Shown one piece after another: positions 28,275-38,368 of a stretch of 64,000 bases of DNA. Under the pieces are notes generated by a model. It did no database searches. It was not told where the DNA came from and saw only the letters and a program-made list of their open reading frames with translations. A program made the position numbers and the translations under genes. This DNA comes from Chitinimonas taiwanensis DSM 18899. GTDB lineage: Bacteria; Pseudomonadota; Gammaproteobacteria; Burkholderiales; Chitinimonadaceae. Every line of letters starts with the position of its first letter. Position 1 is the first letter of the stretch. The stretch covers positions 124,001-188,000 of the forward strand of contig NZ_FPKR01000005.1 of assembly GCF_900119825.1 (NCBI RefSeq). The letters run 5' to 3'.

Positions 28275-29435
28275 CTAGACCAGGCGCGAAGCGCGCGAGG
28301 CCGCCAGTGCCACCCCGGCACAGGCCACGGCCAGGAAGACCATGCCGGCCTGCAGACCGGCGCCATGCACGACATAGCCCATGATGGGCGGCCCCATCAG
28401 CGAGCCGGAATAGCCCAGCGTGGCCACGGCGGCCAGCGAAGCCGCCCCATCGCGCCCGGCCGCGCTGAAGATGCACGGGAAGACGGCGGCCACGCCAAGA
28501 CCGGCCAGTGCAAAGCCAAGGATGGCCACCGGCACATTCGGCGCCAGCACCGCGACCAGCACGCCGCAGGCCGACAGCGCGCTGGACACCGCCACCAGCT
28601 TGCGCGCGCCGAAGCGCTCCTTGAGTCGGTCGCCCACCAGGCGTGCGGCCAGCATGCAGCCGGCAAAGGCCGCATAACCCAGCGGCGCCACCGCCTCGCT
28701 CGCATGCAGATGGTCATGCAGATAGAGCGCAATCCAGTCGGTTAGCGAGCCTTCCGACACCGCACCCAAAAACGCGATCAGACCTAGCCAGATCAGTGCG
28801 CCGTGCGGCAGTGCAAAGTGCTTTCTGCCCGCTTCCGGGTCGGGCTGATCGCAAGGCAGCACCTGGCAGGACAGATAGAGTGGCAGGCTCAGGGCCAGCA
28901 CGATCAGGCTGAAATGCAGCAGGGGCGGCAACCCCAGGGCTGCCGCGCCGCTGCTGAGCAGCGCGCCGCCAAAGGTGCCTACGCAGAACCAGGCATGCAA
29001 CATGGACATGATGGAGCGCCCCGCCGCCCGCTCCTCCTCGGCCCCGAGCGCATTGATCGCCACATCGAAACAGCTGGTGGTGGCGCCGAAACCCACCATG
29101 CCCAGCATCAGCCAGGGCCAGCTCGGCATCAGCGCCATGGTCGGCAGCACGAGCAGAATGGCCACGCCCGAGATCAGCGCCGCCTTGCGCGCGCCATAGT
29201 GGCCAACCAGCCAGGCGGCGAGCGGAAACGACGATACCGCGCCGATGCCGCCGCCGAGCAGCACGGTGCCCAGCGTGGCCGGGTCAAGCGCCAGCGCATC
29301 GCGGATGGCCGGCAGACGGGCCGCCCAGCTCGCATACACAACGCCCAGGGCCAGAAACAAGATGGGAATGGCCGCACGGCGCAGCCAGGACGACGCTGCC
29401 GAGGCGGGCAGCGGAAGATCGGTAGTCATGGTCAT
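28275..29435 (-). CDS. MFS transporter
   Basis: The 386-aa protein has about twelve hydrophobic segments and the MFS family pattern (RAAIPILFLALGVVYASWAAR at the first membrane segment, and a LVGHYGARKAA loop between segments 2 and 3). Its closest general type is the YbjJ/fucose-permease-like group of the major facilitator superfamily. The substrate is not predictable. ATG at 29435 or 29429 could be the start; neither has a strong ribosome site. The upstream region has a 9-bp hairpin at 29464-29483. Confidence 0.87.
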   Translation of the reverse strand: MTMTTDLPLPASAASSWLRRAAIPILFLALGVVYASWAARLPAIRDALALDPATLGTVLLGGGIGAVSSFPLAAWLVGHYGARKAALISGVAILLVLPTMALMPSWPWLMLGMVGFGATTSCFDVAINALGAEEERAAGRSIMSMLHAWFCVGTFGGALLSSGAAALGLPPLLHFSLIVLALSLPLYLSCQVLPCDQPDPEAGRKHFALPHGALIWLGLIAFLGAVSEGSLTDWIALYLHDHLHASEAVAPLGYAAFAGCMLAARLVGDRLKERFGARKLVAVSSALSACGVLVAVLAPNVPVAILGFALAGLGVAAVFPCIFSAAGRDGAASLAAVATLGYSGSLMGPPIMGYVVHGAGLQAGMVFLAVACAGVALAASRASRLV

Positions 29436-29463
29436 GAACTTGGGTAGGGCAAGCGTCGTTCAA

Positions 29464-29483
29464 ACGGCAGCCCAGGCTGCCGT
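29464..29483. other. Hairpin upstream of the MFS gene
   Basis: A 9-bp inverted repeat (29464-29472 with 29475-29483) lies 28 nt before the MFS start. It could be an operator or a leader structure. Confidence 0.35.
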
Positions 29484-29578
29484 GCACGCCGGTTATGCAG
29501 ACGACTTTAATACCAGCCTGCGTAATGTAAGCCCAGACGAGCCGAAAGGACATGGGGCGGGCAAATATAATTTGCAAG

Positions 29579-29601
29579 AAAAAGCGCGCCTTGCGGCGCG
29601 C
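29579..29601 (-). terminator. Terminator of yheS
   Basis: A 7-bp G+C stem (29584-29590 with 29595-29601) with a 4-nt loop, followed on the minus strand by five T residues, 31 nt after the yheS stop. Confidence 0.7.
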
Positions 29602-29632
29602 CCTCTCTGATCGATCCATCCGGCCAGCCCAA

Positions 29633-31525
29633 TCAAGCGGCTAGCGTATCGAGCTGCTCCTGCACAGATAACCAATCGACCTCAAGCGCTTCGATGCGCT
29701 TGTCGAGTTCGGACTGCTTCCACACCGTATCGCGCAGCTGATCCTTGGCCGACTCGGCATAGATGGCCTCGCCCGCCAGCAAGGCCGCCAGCTCAGCGCG
29801 CTGGCTGCCCAGCTTGCTCAGCTCCGCGTCGATCTTGGCCAGCTCCTTTTCCAGCGGCTTGCGCAGCGCGGCCACGCGCTGGCGCTCCTCGGCCTCCTGG
29901 CGTTTCTGCGCCTTGCGCTCGCTGGCGGTGGGCATCTCGATGCCGCCACCGACCGCGATACGGCCACCCTGCTCGCGATAGCGCTTGTAGTCGTCCAGAT
30001 CGCCATCGAAAGGTACCACGCGGCCATCGTCGACCAGCCAGAAGCTGTCGGTGGTGGCGCGCAGCAGGTGGCGATCGTGCGATACCACCACCATGGCGCC
30101 CACATAGTCCTGCAGGGCCAGGGTCAGTGCATGGCGCATTTCCAGATCGAGGTGGTTGGTCGGTTCATCAAGCAGCAGGAGATTGGGCCGCTGCCAGACG
30201 ATCATGGCCAGCGCCAGGCGCGCCTTTTCGCCGCCCGAGAACGGCGCCACCGGGCCGGTGGCCATCTCGCCATGGAAGTTGAAACCGCCCAGGAAGTTGC
30301 GCAGCTCCTGCTCGCGCGTCTTGGGGTCGATCTGCTGCATATGCCAGAGCGGGCTCTCGTCCACGCGCAGGTGTTCAAGCTGGTGCTGGGCAAAGTAGCC
30401 AATCTGCAGGCCATGCCCTTCCAGGCGCGTGCCGGCCACCAGGGCCAGGTCGCCGGCCAGCAGCTTGATCAGCGTGGATTTGCCGGCGCCATTGCGGCCC
30501 AGCAGGCCGATGCGCGCACCACCCTCGATATTGAGCGACACATCGTCAAGCAGACGATTACCGCCATAACCGGCCGCGCCGTGCTCGATCTTGAGCAGCG
30601 GGTTCGGGCTGGACACGGGCGGACGAAAGCCGAAGCTGAAGGGCGAATCGATATGCGCGGCGGAGATCATCTCCATGCGTTCGAGCGCCTTGATGCGGCT
30701 TTGCGCCTGGCGTGCCTTGGTGGCCTGGGCGCGGAAGCGGTCGATGTATTTCTGCAGATGGGCAGCTTCGCGCTGCTGCTTTTCGAAGGCTTGCTGATGC
30801 TGGGCCAGCTTCTCGGCCTTCTGGGCTTCGAATTCGGCGTAATTGCCGGTGTACAGGTCGATGCGTGCATTGGCCAGATGGGCGATCGCATTCACGGTCG
30901 CATCGAGGAAATCGCGGTCATGCGAGATCAGCAACAGGGTACCCGGATAGCTGGACAGCCAGTTTTCCAGCCACAGCACGGCATCCAAATCAAGGTGGTT
31001 GGTCGGCTCATCGAGCAGCAGCAGGTCGGAACGACACATCAGCGCCTGGGCCAGATTCAGGCGCATGCGCCAGCCACCCGAGAAGCTCGCCACCGGGCGG
31101 CTTAGATCGGCGGCCGAAAACCCGAGGCCGTGCAAGAGCTTGCTGGCACGCGCTTCGGCCGCATAGCCATCGACCGCTTCATAGCGGCCCAGCCAGTTGC
31201 CATGGGTCACGCCATCGTGGGCTGGATTGTCCATTTCGCGCTGGATCAGGCGCAGCTCAGCATCGCCATCCAGTACGTAGTCGAGCGCGCTAGACTGCAG
31301 AGCCGGCGTTTCCTGGCGCACCGACGCGATGACCATGCCGGCCGGGTAATCGAAATCGCCGCCATCCGGCAGCAGCTCGCCGCGCAAGAGACCAAAGAAG
31401 CTGGACTTGCCAGCGCCATTGGGACCAACGATGCCCACGCGTTGGCCGCGGTGCAGAATCAGGTCGACTTTATCAAGCAGCACCTTGGTGCCGCGCCTTA
31501 GGGTAAGAGAGGAGAGACGGATCAT
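29633..31525 (-). CDS. yheS: ABC-F family ATPase YheS
   Basis: This soluble ABC-F protein of 630 aa probably acts on the ribosome, relieving stalled translation. Two ATPase domains are linked by the ABC-F P-site tether (about residues 235-300). Domain 1 has GPNGAGKSS, FSGGWRMRLNLAQAL and LLLLDEPTNHLD; domain 2 has GRNGAGKST, FSGGEKARLALAMIV and LLLLDEPTNHLD. A C-terminal coiled-coil (about 545-625) ends the protein. Length and the domain sequences fit YheS rather than Uup or EttA. There are no membrane segments. It is divergent from the 31608 gene with an 82-nt gap. Confidence 0.92.
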   Translation of the reverse strand: MIRLSSLTLRRGTKVLLDKVDLILHRGQRVGIVGPNGAGKSSFFGLLRGELLPDGGDFDYPAGMVIASVRQETPALQSSALDYVLDGDAELRLIQREMDNPAHDGVTHGNWLGRYEAVDGYAAEARASKLLHGLGFSAADLSRPVASFSGGWRMRLNLAQALMCRSDLLLLDEPTNHLDLDAVLWLENWLSSYPGTLLLISHDRDFLDATVNAIAHLANARIDLYTGNYAEFEAQKAEKLAQHQQAFEKQQREAAHLQKYIDRFRAQATKARQAQSRIKALERMEMISAAHIDSPFSFGFRPPVSSPNPLLKIEHGAAGYGGNRLLDDVSLNIEGGARIGLLGRNGAGKSTLIKLLAGDLALVAGTRLEGHGLQIGYFAQHQLEHLRVDESPLWHMQQIDPKTREQELRNFLGGFNFHGEMATGPVAPFSGGEKARLALAMIVWQRPNLLLLDEPTNHLDLEMRHALTLALQDYVGAMVVVSHDRHLLRATTDSFWLVDDGRVVPFDGDLDDYKRYREQGGRIAVGGGIEMPTASERKAQKRQEAEERQRVAALRKPLEKELAKIDAELSKLGSQRAELAALLAGEAIYAESAKDQLRDTVWKQSELDKRIEALEVDWLSVQEQLDTLAA

Positions 31526-31607
31526 GGGCGAATTTTACCAGCTGCCGGCGCAGCACCGGACTTTGTGAAATCAACTAGAATCCAGCGGTGCCCATCTGCA
31601 GCCTGCC

Positions 31608-32279
31608 ATGACTCTTTTCGACCCACACCATGCTGAAACCGCCCAAGCCGCCTATCTGCGTCTATTGAAGACCAAGGGCGCGGCAACCAGCATCCTGACC
31701 CGGCGCAAGCACTTCCTGCGTCATCTGGTCAGCGCGCTGGAAAGCCAGACCGATCAGCACATCACCGATGATGATGCTGGCTATCGGCATGCGGTCGATC
31801 ATACGATTGCACGCTTTCCCGACGACCAGCAGATCGAGATCATCACCACCTCGCGCGAGTTCTACCCGTTCTGGACCGGCGATCTGAAGACCATCGCCCG
31901 CCTGAATGCCGCCGATGCGCTGTCGCTCGACCATGCGCCCATCGATCTACAGGGCAGCCTAGTGGAAATGTTCGCGCGCATGGATCTGGACCCCTGGGTA
32001 AACAACAGCCACGCCGGGCTCGATGACTATCTGGATCTGCTCAAGCAGCAGGGCGCCGACGACGCGGTGCTGGATATCCGCGAGCGGCTCCTGACCCTGC
32101 TGCTCTACATCATCCGCCATGCCGATGCGACACCGATGGCTTACCGCGCCGGCGTGGATGCCATGCTGACCCTGTTCTCCCGCGAGGACAGCCGCCGTCA
32201 ATTCATTGAGATGGCGCGCGAGTTCTTCTACTGCTGGCACGGTGCCAACGAAGCCGATTCCCTGGCCCGCGCCGCCTGA
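31608..32279 (+). CDS. Unknown protein with two copies of an REFF module
   Basis: This 223-aa protein is not recognised. It is built of two similar helical modules, residues about 16-89 and 141-210, each running Y-L-x-x-L-K, then a hydrophobic helix with an arginine-rich start, then Y-R, and ending in an R-E-F-(F/Y) signature followed by an aromatic/W. A conserved M-x-x-DPW segment (about 125-130) precedes the second module. No signal peptide or membrane helix is seen. The next gene, 24 nt away, has the same two-module layout. Helical repeat proteins of this kind often bind other proteins, but no function is claimed. Confidence 0.75.
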   Translation: MTLFDPHHAETAQAAYLRLLKTKGAATSILTRRKHFLRHLVSALESQTDQHITDDDAGYRHAVDHTIARFPDDQQIEIITTSREFYPFWTGDLKTIARLNAADALSLDHAPIDLQGSLVEMFARMDLDPWVNNSHAGLDDYLDLLKQQGADDAVLDIRERLLTLLLYIIRHADATPMAYRAGVDAMLTLFSREDSRRQFIEMAREFFYCWHGANEADSLARAA

Positions 32280-32303
32280 CAACCTAGCCCACCGAGCTTG
32301 CCC

Positions 32304-32990
32304 ATGACCCGACCTTCCCCCGATGTCGCGCTGGAGCAGTACCTGGAAACCCTCAAGCTCAGCGGCGTGTCGACCAAGCAGCTGACGCTGGCGCGCCACT
32401 TTCTGCGCCACCTGATGAGCACGCTGCGCGATCTGCCTCAGGATGGCCATGGCTATCGCAAGGCATCCGAACTGACCTTGCGCAATTTCCCGGCTGACGA
32501 GCAGTTCCGCAGCTTCGTGCGCGAGTTCTTCCCCTACTGGAATGGCGAGGCAGCCCCTCCAGCCAAGACCAGCCAGCCCAGTCTGGCCCCGACCGAGGCG
32601 TCGCTCTTGGCGGCCATGCAGAAGATGGAAGCCGACCCCTGGGCGCAAACCAGCGTGCTCAAGCTCGAGCAGCAGCTGCACCAGCTCAAATGCCTGCAGC
32701 GCTATGCCGAGGAGCTGAAGAAGGCCGGCCTTGAGGACGCGAATGTGCAGCTGCGCGCGCGGCTGATCAAATTACTGCTGTTTCATCTGCGCGAAGCCAC
32801 GCCCAATACCGAGAGCTACCGAGCCGGGGTGGACAAGCTGCTGGCCATGCTGCCCAGCCAGGAACGCTGGCATGTGTTCGTCAGCCTGGCGCGCGAGTTC
32901 TTCTATTTCCTGGCCAGCGACCCGGAGGCTGGCAGCAAGCTGCAGCGCCAGCTCAGCACCGCCGATCTGCAAGGCCTGCTCGCCGCCTGA
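32304..32990 (+). CDS. Unknown protein with two copies of an REFF module, paralogue
   Basis: The 228-aa product is a paralogue of the 31608 gene product. Modules are at about residues 13-79 (YLETLKLSG to REFFPYW) and 124-203 (QLHQLKC to REFFYFL), with the linker motif MEADPW at about 108-113. The linker before it is Pro/Ala/Ser-rich (about 82-97). The second module contains LRARLIKLLLF and YRAGVDKLL matching the LLTLLLYII and YRAGVDAML of the paralogue. ATG at 32304 is used; a TTG two codons earlier is unlikely. The stop abuts the stop of the convergent DMT gene. Confidence 0.75.
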   Translation: MTRPSPDVALEQYLETLKLSGVSTKQLTLARHFLRHLMSTLRDLPQDGHGYRKASELTLRNFPADEQFRSFVREFFPYWNGEAAPPAKTSQPSLAPTEASLLAAMQKMEADPWAQTSVLKLEQQLHQLKCLQRYAEELKKAGLEDANVQLRARLIKLLLFHLREATPNTESYRAGVDKLLAMLPSQERWHVFVSLAREFFYFLASDPEAGSKLQRQLSTADLQGLLAA

Positions 32991-33836
32991 TCAGGGCAGC
33001 AGGCAGAGCACGGCGCCCATCGCGAGGCCCAGGCCCAGCCAGTGCACGGCGCGCAACGGTTCGCGAAAAACCAGCGCGCCCACCAAGGTGCCAACCGCAA
33101 TCACACCGATATTCATGCTGGCGAACACCAGCGCGGGGGACTGGGAAAAGTGCTGGTGGGCGCGGATATAGAACAGGATATTGCCGAAGTTGAGTAGACC
33201 GAGCGGCAGGCCGAGCAGCAAGGCCCGCCCCTGCCAGTTGGCGCGACGCCAGAGCAGATAGGCAAGCAGCAGCGCCCCCGCCAGCAGGAAGGCCAGTAGC
33301 AAGGCGCTGGCAAAGCCGGCCCCGGCCAGCGCCAAGCGCTTGAACAGCAGGTCGATCAAGCCATAACCTAGCCAGACCGCCAGCAGATAGCGCCAGCCCT
33401 GCGTGGATGCCACCTGCTTGGTGCTGGTCGGCTTGTAGAGCAGACAGCCCAGCGCCGCCAGGCCCAGCACGATGCCCCATAGCTTGGGCAGCAGCAATGC
33501 CTCACCGAACAGGGTAAACGCTGCAATCAGCGGAATGATCAGCGACAGGCGCTGCGCGGCATCGCTGCGCACGATGCCGGCCTCGCGCACCGAGCTGGCC
33601 ATGGCGATAAATACCGCGGGTAAGAGCACACCCAGCGCCACCAACAAGGGCCAGGGCAAGCCTGGCTGATGCAAGAGCGCGCCTAGATCAGGGCGCAGCA
33701 GACCCAGGCAGAGCGCTGAAGCAAGCGCGTAATTGAGCAGAATGGTCTGGCGCAGGTCGATACCGGCCTGGCGCGCCAGCTTGAACAGCACCGAGACCGC
33801 CACGCTGCAGGCGATGCTGAGCAGAAGAAAATGCAT
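32991..33836 (-). CDS. EamA/DMT-family transporter
   Basis: The 281-aa inner-membrane protein has about ten hydrophobic segments in two halves, typical of drug/metabolite transporters. Family-like stretches include IGVIAVGTLVGALVFREPL near the C-terminus. The substrate is unknown. Start at 33836 is chosen because the membrane domain begins there; the frame is open to 33875 across the terminator hairpin at 33860-33893. The stop codon at 32991 abuts the stop of the gene at 32304. Confidence 0.88.
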   Translation of the reverse strand: MHFLLLSIACSVAVSVLFKLARQAGIDLRQTILLNYALASALCLGLLRPDLGALLHQPGLPWPLLVALGVLLPAVFIAMASSVREAGIVRSDAAQRLSLIIPLIAAFTLFGEALLLPKLWGIVLGLAALGCLLYKPTSTKQVASTQGWRYLLAVWLGYGLIDLLFKRLALAGAGFASALLLAFLLAGALLLAYLLWRRANWQGRALLLGLPLGLLNFGNILFYIRAHQHFSQSPALVFASMNIGVIAVGTLVGALVFREPLRAVHWLGLGLAMGAVLCLLP

Positions 33837-33859
33837 GGATGGGGAACCGATCAGATGCG

Positions 33860-33893
33860 AAAAGCCCGGCAACACATAGCAGTGTTGCCGGGC
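33860..33893 (-). terminator. Terminator of the dsbB unit
   Basis: A 12-bp G+C-rich stem (33864-33875 with 33882-33893) with a 6-nt loop, followed on the minus strand by four T residues, 13 nt after the dsbB stop. Confidence 0.7.
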
Positions 33894-33905
33894 CAGCAGT
33901 CAGGC

Positions 33906-34403
33906 TTAACGCTTTGCCTTGAAGCCCAGCCAGTAGCAGGCCAGCGCGAGGCCCGCACAGGCAATCGCCACCCAGGCCGGCAAGGAGATGCCGAGCAGCG
34001 ACCAATCGACCAGCGCGCATTCGCCCGAGCCGAACAGCACCTTCTGCAGTACCTGGGTGAAGGGCATGCTGTCGAGCATGAAATTCAAACCAGGCCCGCA
34101 GGTGGGCACTTCGCTGGGTGGCAGGGTCTGGATATAGGCATGGCGCGCTGCAATCGCGAGGCCAGCCAGGGCGGCCAGCGTGCTCAACGCGCCGTAGACG
34201 CGGATGCCCAGCGTGGACTTGGGATTGTGCAAGGCGGCCAGCAGGGCCACACCACCGACCGTGATCACGCACACGCGCTGGAAGATGCAGAGCGGGCAGG
34301 GATTCAGATAACGGTAGTGCTGGAGAAACAGGGCAAAGGCCATCATGCCGGCACAGGCCAGGAAGATGGCGAAGTAGCCGGTACGGCGATTCAGCAGAGA
34401 CAT
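33906..34403 (-). CDS. dsbB: Disulfide bond formation protein DsbB
   Basis: The 165-aa inner-membrane protein reoxidises DsbA and passes electrons to quinone. Four membrane segments are visible, with the first periplasmic pair C36-P-L-C39 after the first segment and a second pair in the longer loop (TCGPG and GECAL). The arginine of the CPLCIFQR region fits the quinone site. ATG at 34403 is chosen; a TTG four codons upstream is possible. It lies 20 nt after the FlgO-like gene on the same strand, so it may be the last gene of that unit. Confidence 0.93.
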   Translation of the reverse strand: MSLLNRRTGYFAIFLACAGMMAFALFLQHYRYLNPCPLCIFQRVCVITVGGVALLAALHNPKSTLGIRVYGALSTLAALAGLAIAARHAYIQTLPPSEVPTCGPGLNFMLDSMPFTQVLQKVLFGSGECALVDWSLLGISLPAWVAIACAGLALACYWLGFKAKR

Positions 34404-34422
34404 GGGATTTCGCAAAGAGGAT

Positions 34423-34947
34423 TCAGGACGGTTCGGACATCAGCAGGGCGCGGGTAGTTGCATCGATATCGATGGCCAGATCATGGGCGGCCAGCACCCG
34501 GTTATCCAGCGGACGCACCACCTTCATATTCAGGAACAGCTTTTCGCCCGCCACCACATAGGTGCCCACCACCACGGCCTGCACATTGTGCGCGGCGCTG
34601 ATGTCCTTGACTTCGCGCGACAGCAAGAGCTCGCCCTTGCCCTCACGTACGAACACACTGCCGCGCAGCTTGAGCTCCACGATCGGGTATTGCTGGACCA
34701 AGAGGCGGCTGGCCACCTGTTCGGCCATCAGGCGGCCGAAGTTGGTAGTCTCGGTCAGCTGGTCCAGCTGCACAAAGGTGGCTACGATCACCGGCTGATC
34801 GACCTTGACGGTCGGATAGGCCATGGCGGCCAAACGATCGGCGGCCTCGTAGCTGGCCCGTATCATGCTGTTCTTATTGCCCTGCTGATAGCTGGCGCAA
34901 GCGCTCAGCATCAAGGCAATCCATACCACGCAGAGCGCACGCATCAT
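34423..34947 (-). CDS. FlgO-domain outer-membrane lipoprotein
   Basis: The 174-aa lipoprotein (lipobox LSAC, Cys17) contains a FlgO-type domain (about residues 33-165: the ADRLAA start, VIVATFVQLDQL, NFGRLMAEQVASRLL and VVVGTYVV). In Vibrio FlgO is a flagellum-associated outer-membrane protein, but FlgO-like proteins occur outside flagellar loci, and no flagellar gene is near here, so no gene symbol is given. It overlaps the upstream lipoprotein gene by 4 nt (ATGA). An envelope role is inferred. Confidence 0.85.
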   Translation of the reverse strand: MMRALCVVWIALMLSACASYQQGNKNSMIRASYEAADRLAAMAYPTVKVDQPVIVATFVQLDQLTETTNFGRLMAEQVASRLLVQQYPIVELKLRGSVFVREGKGELLLSREVKDISAAHNVQAVVVGTYVVAGEKLFLNMKVVRPLDNRVLAAHDLAIDIDATTRALLMSEPS

Positions 34948-35498
34948 TGCACCCCCGTCACATTCATGCGCTTGGTCTGGGTAGGCGGGGCCGGCGGCGC
35001 GGGCGGCGGCGGCAGCAGCGATTCATCGTAAAGGCGCACATCGGCCTGGTTGACCAGGTAGGCATCGGTGCTGCGGAACAGGAAGCGGCTGCCATTGCCG
35101 ATCGCCGTGGTCACCACCACCTGCAGGCCTGCGTCCATCTTGATCGACTGCACCTCGGCATCCAGGATCAGCGTGCCATCGGCGCGCTTCTGCGCCACGG
35201 TCAAGCCCTGCTCGGTCAGGCGGCTTTGCAGATATTGGCGCAGCGCACGCGCGAAAGGGGTGGGCAGGCTTGGTTCACTCACATAGATGGGGCGGCTAGT
35301 CAGGTCCTTGACCTGGGCCGCCCGCGTCACGATGCGTGCAGCGGCCTCCTTGGCCAGCTGGCCCCAATCCACCGGTGCACGCAGCAAGGGGGTTTGCAGC
35401 TCGGGCGCAAGCGGCTGCGGCGGCTGTTGCGCCTGGCGCAACTGAGCGCAGCCACACAGGCAGAGCAGAACGGCGGAAACCAGCAGCAGATGGCGCAC
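34944..35498 (-). CDS. Hypothetical lipoprotein with proline-rich tail
   Basis: The 184-aa lipoprotein has a short signal peptide ending in LCGC (Cys17), a central region about 45-155 with mixed alpha/beta character (TSRPIYVSEPS, FARALRQYLQSRL, GTLILDAEVQSI) and a proline-rich C-terminus (near 165-175). The GTG start at 35498 is chosen because GAGGA lies 8 nt upstream and the signal peptide then has normal length; an upstream ATG at 35537 would overlap the patatin gene and prepend 13 basic residues. Its pattern resembles FlgO-like partner lipoproteins, but the function is unknown. Confidence 0.78.
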   Translation of the reverse strand: MRHLLLVSAVLLCLCGCAQLRQAQQPPQPLAPELQTPLLRAPVDWGQLAKEAAARIVTRAAQVKDLTSRPIYVSEPSLPTPFARALRQYLQSRLTEQGLTVAQKRADGTLILDAEVQSIKMDAGLQVVVTTAIGNGSRFLFRSTDAYLVNQADVRLYDESLLPPPPAPPAPPTQTKRMNVTGVQ

Positions 35499-35502
35499 AG
35501 CC

Positions 35503-38286
<2,784 letters not shown>

Positions 38287-38306
38287 AGCGACGCCTGTTC
38301 GTGATC

Positions 38307-38332
38307 AGCCCCCGCCTGGCGGGGGCTTTTTT
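38307..38332 (+). terminator. Terminator of guaB
   Basis: A G+C stem (38307-38316 with 38318-38327 as maximal pairing; in practice a 7-bp stem with 7-nt loop) and six T residues, 20 nt after the guaB stop. Confidence 0.88.
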
Positions 38333-38368
38333 CTGCGCGCACGGCGCGCTCGCCACGAGAATCCGGCC

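Noticed and set aside
34423-34947. Flagellar locus suggested by the FlgO domain
   Set aside because: No other flagellar gene lies in the window; the neighbours are a patatin, a lipoprotein and dsbB.
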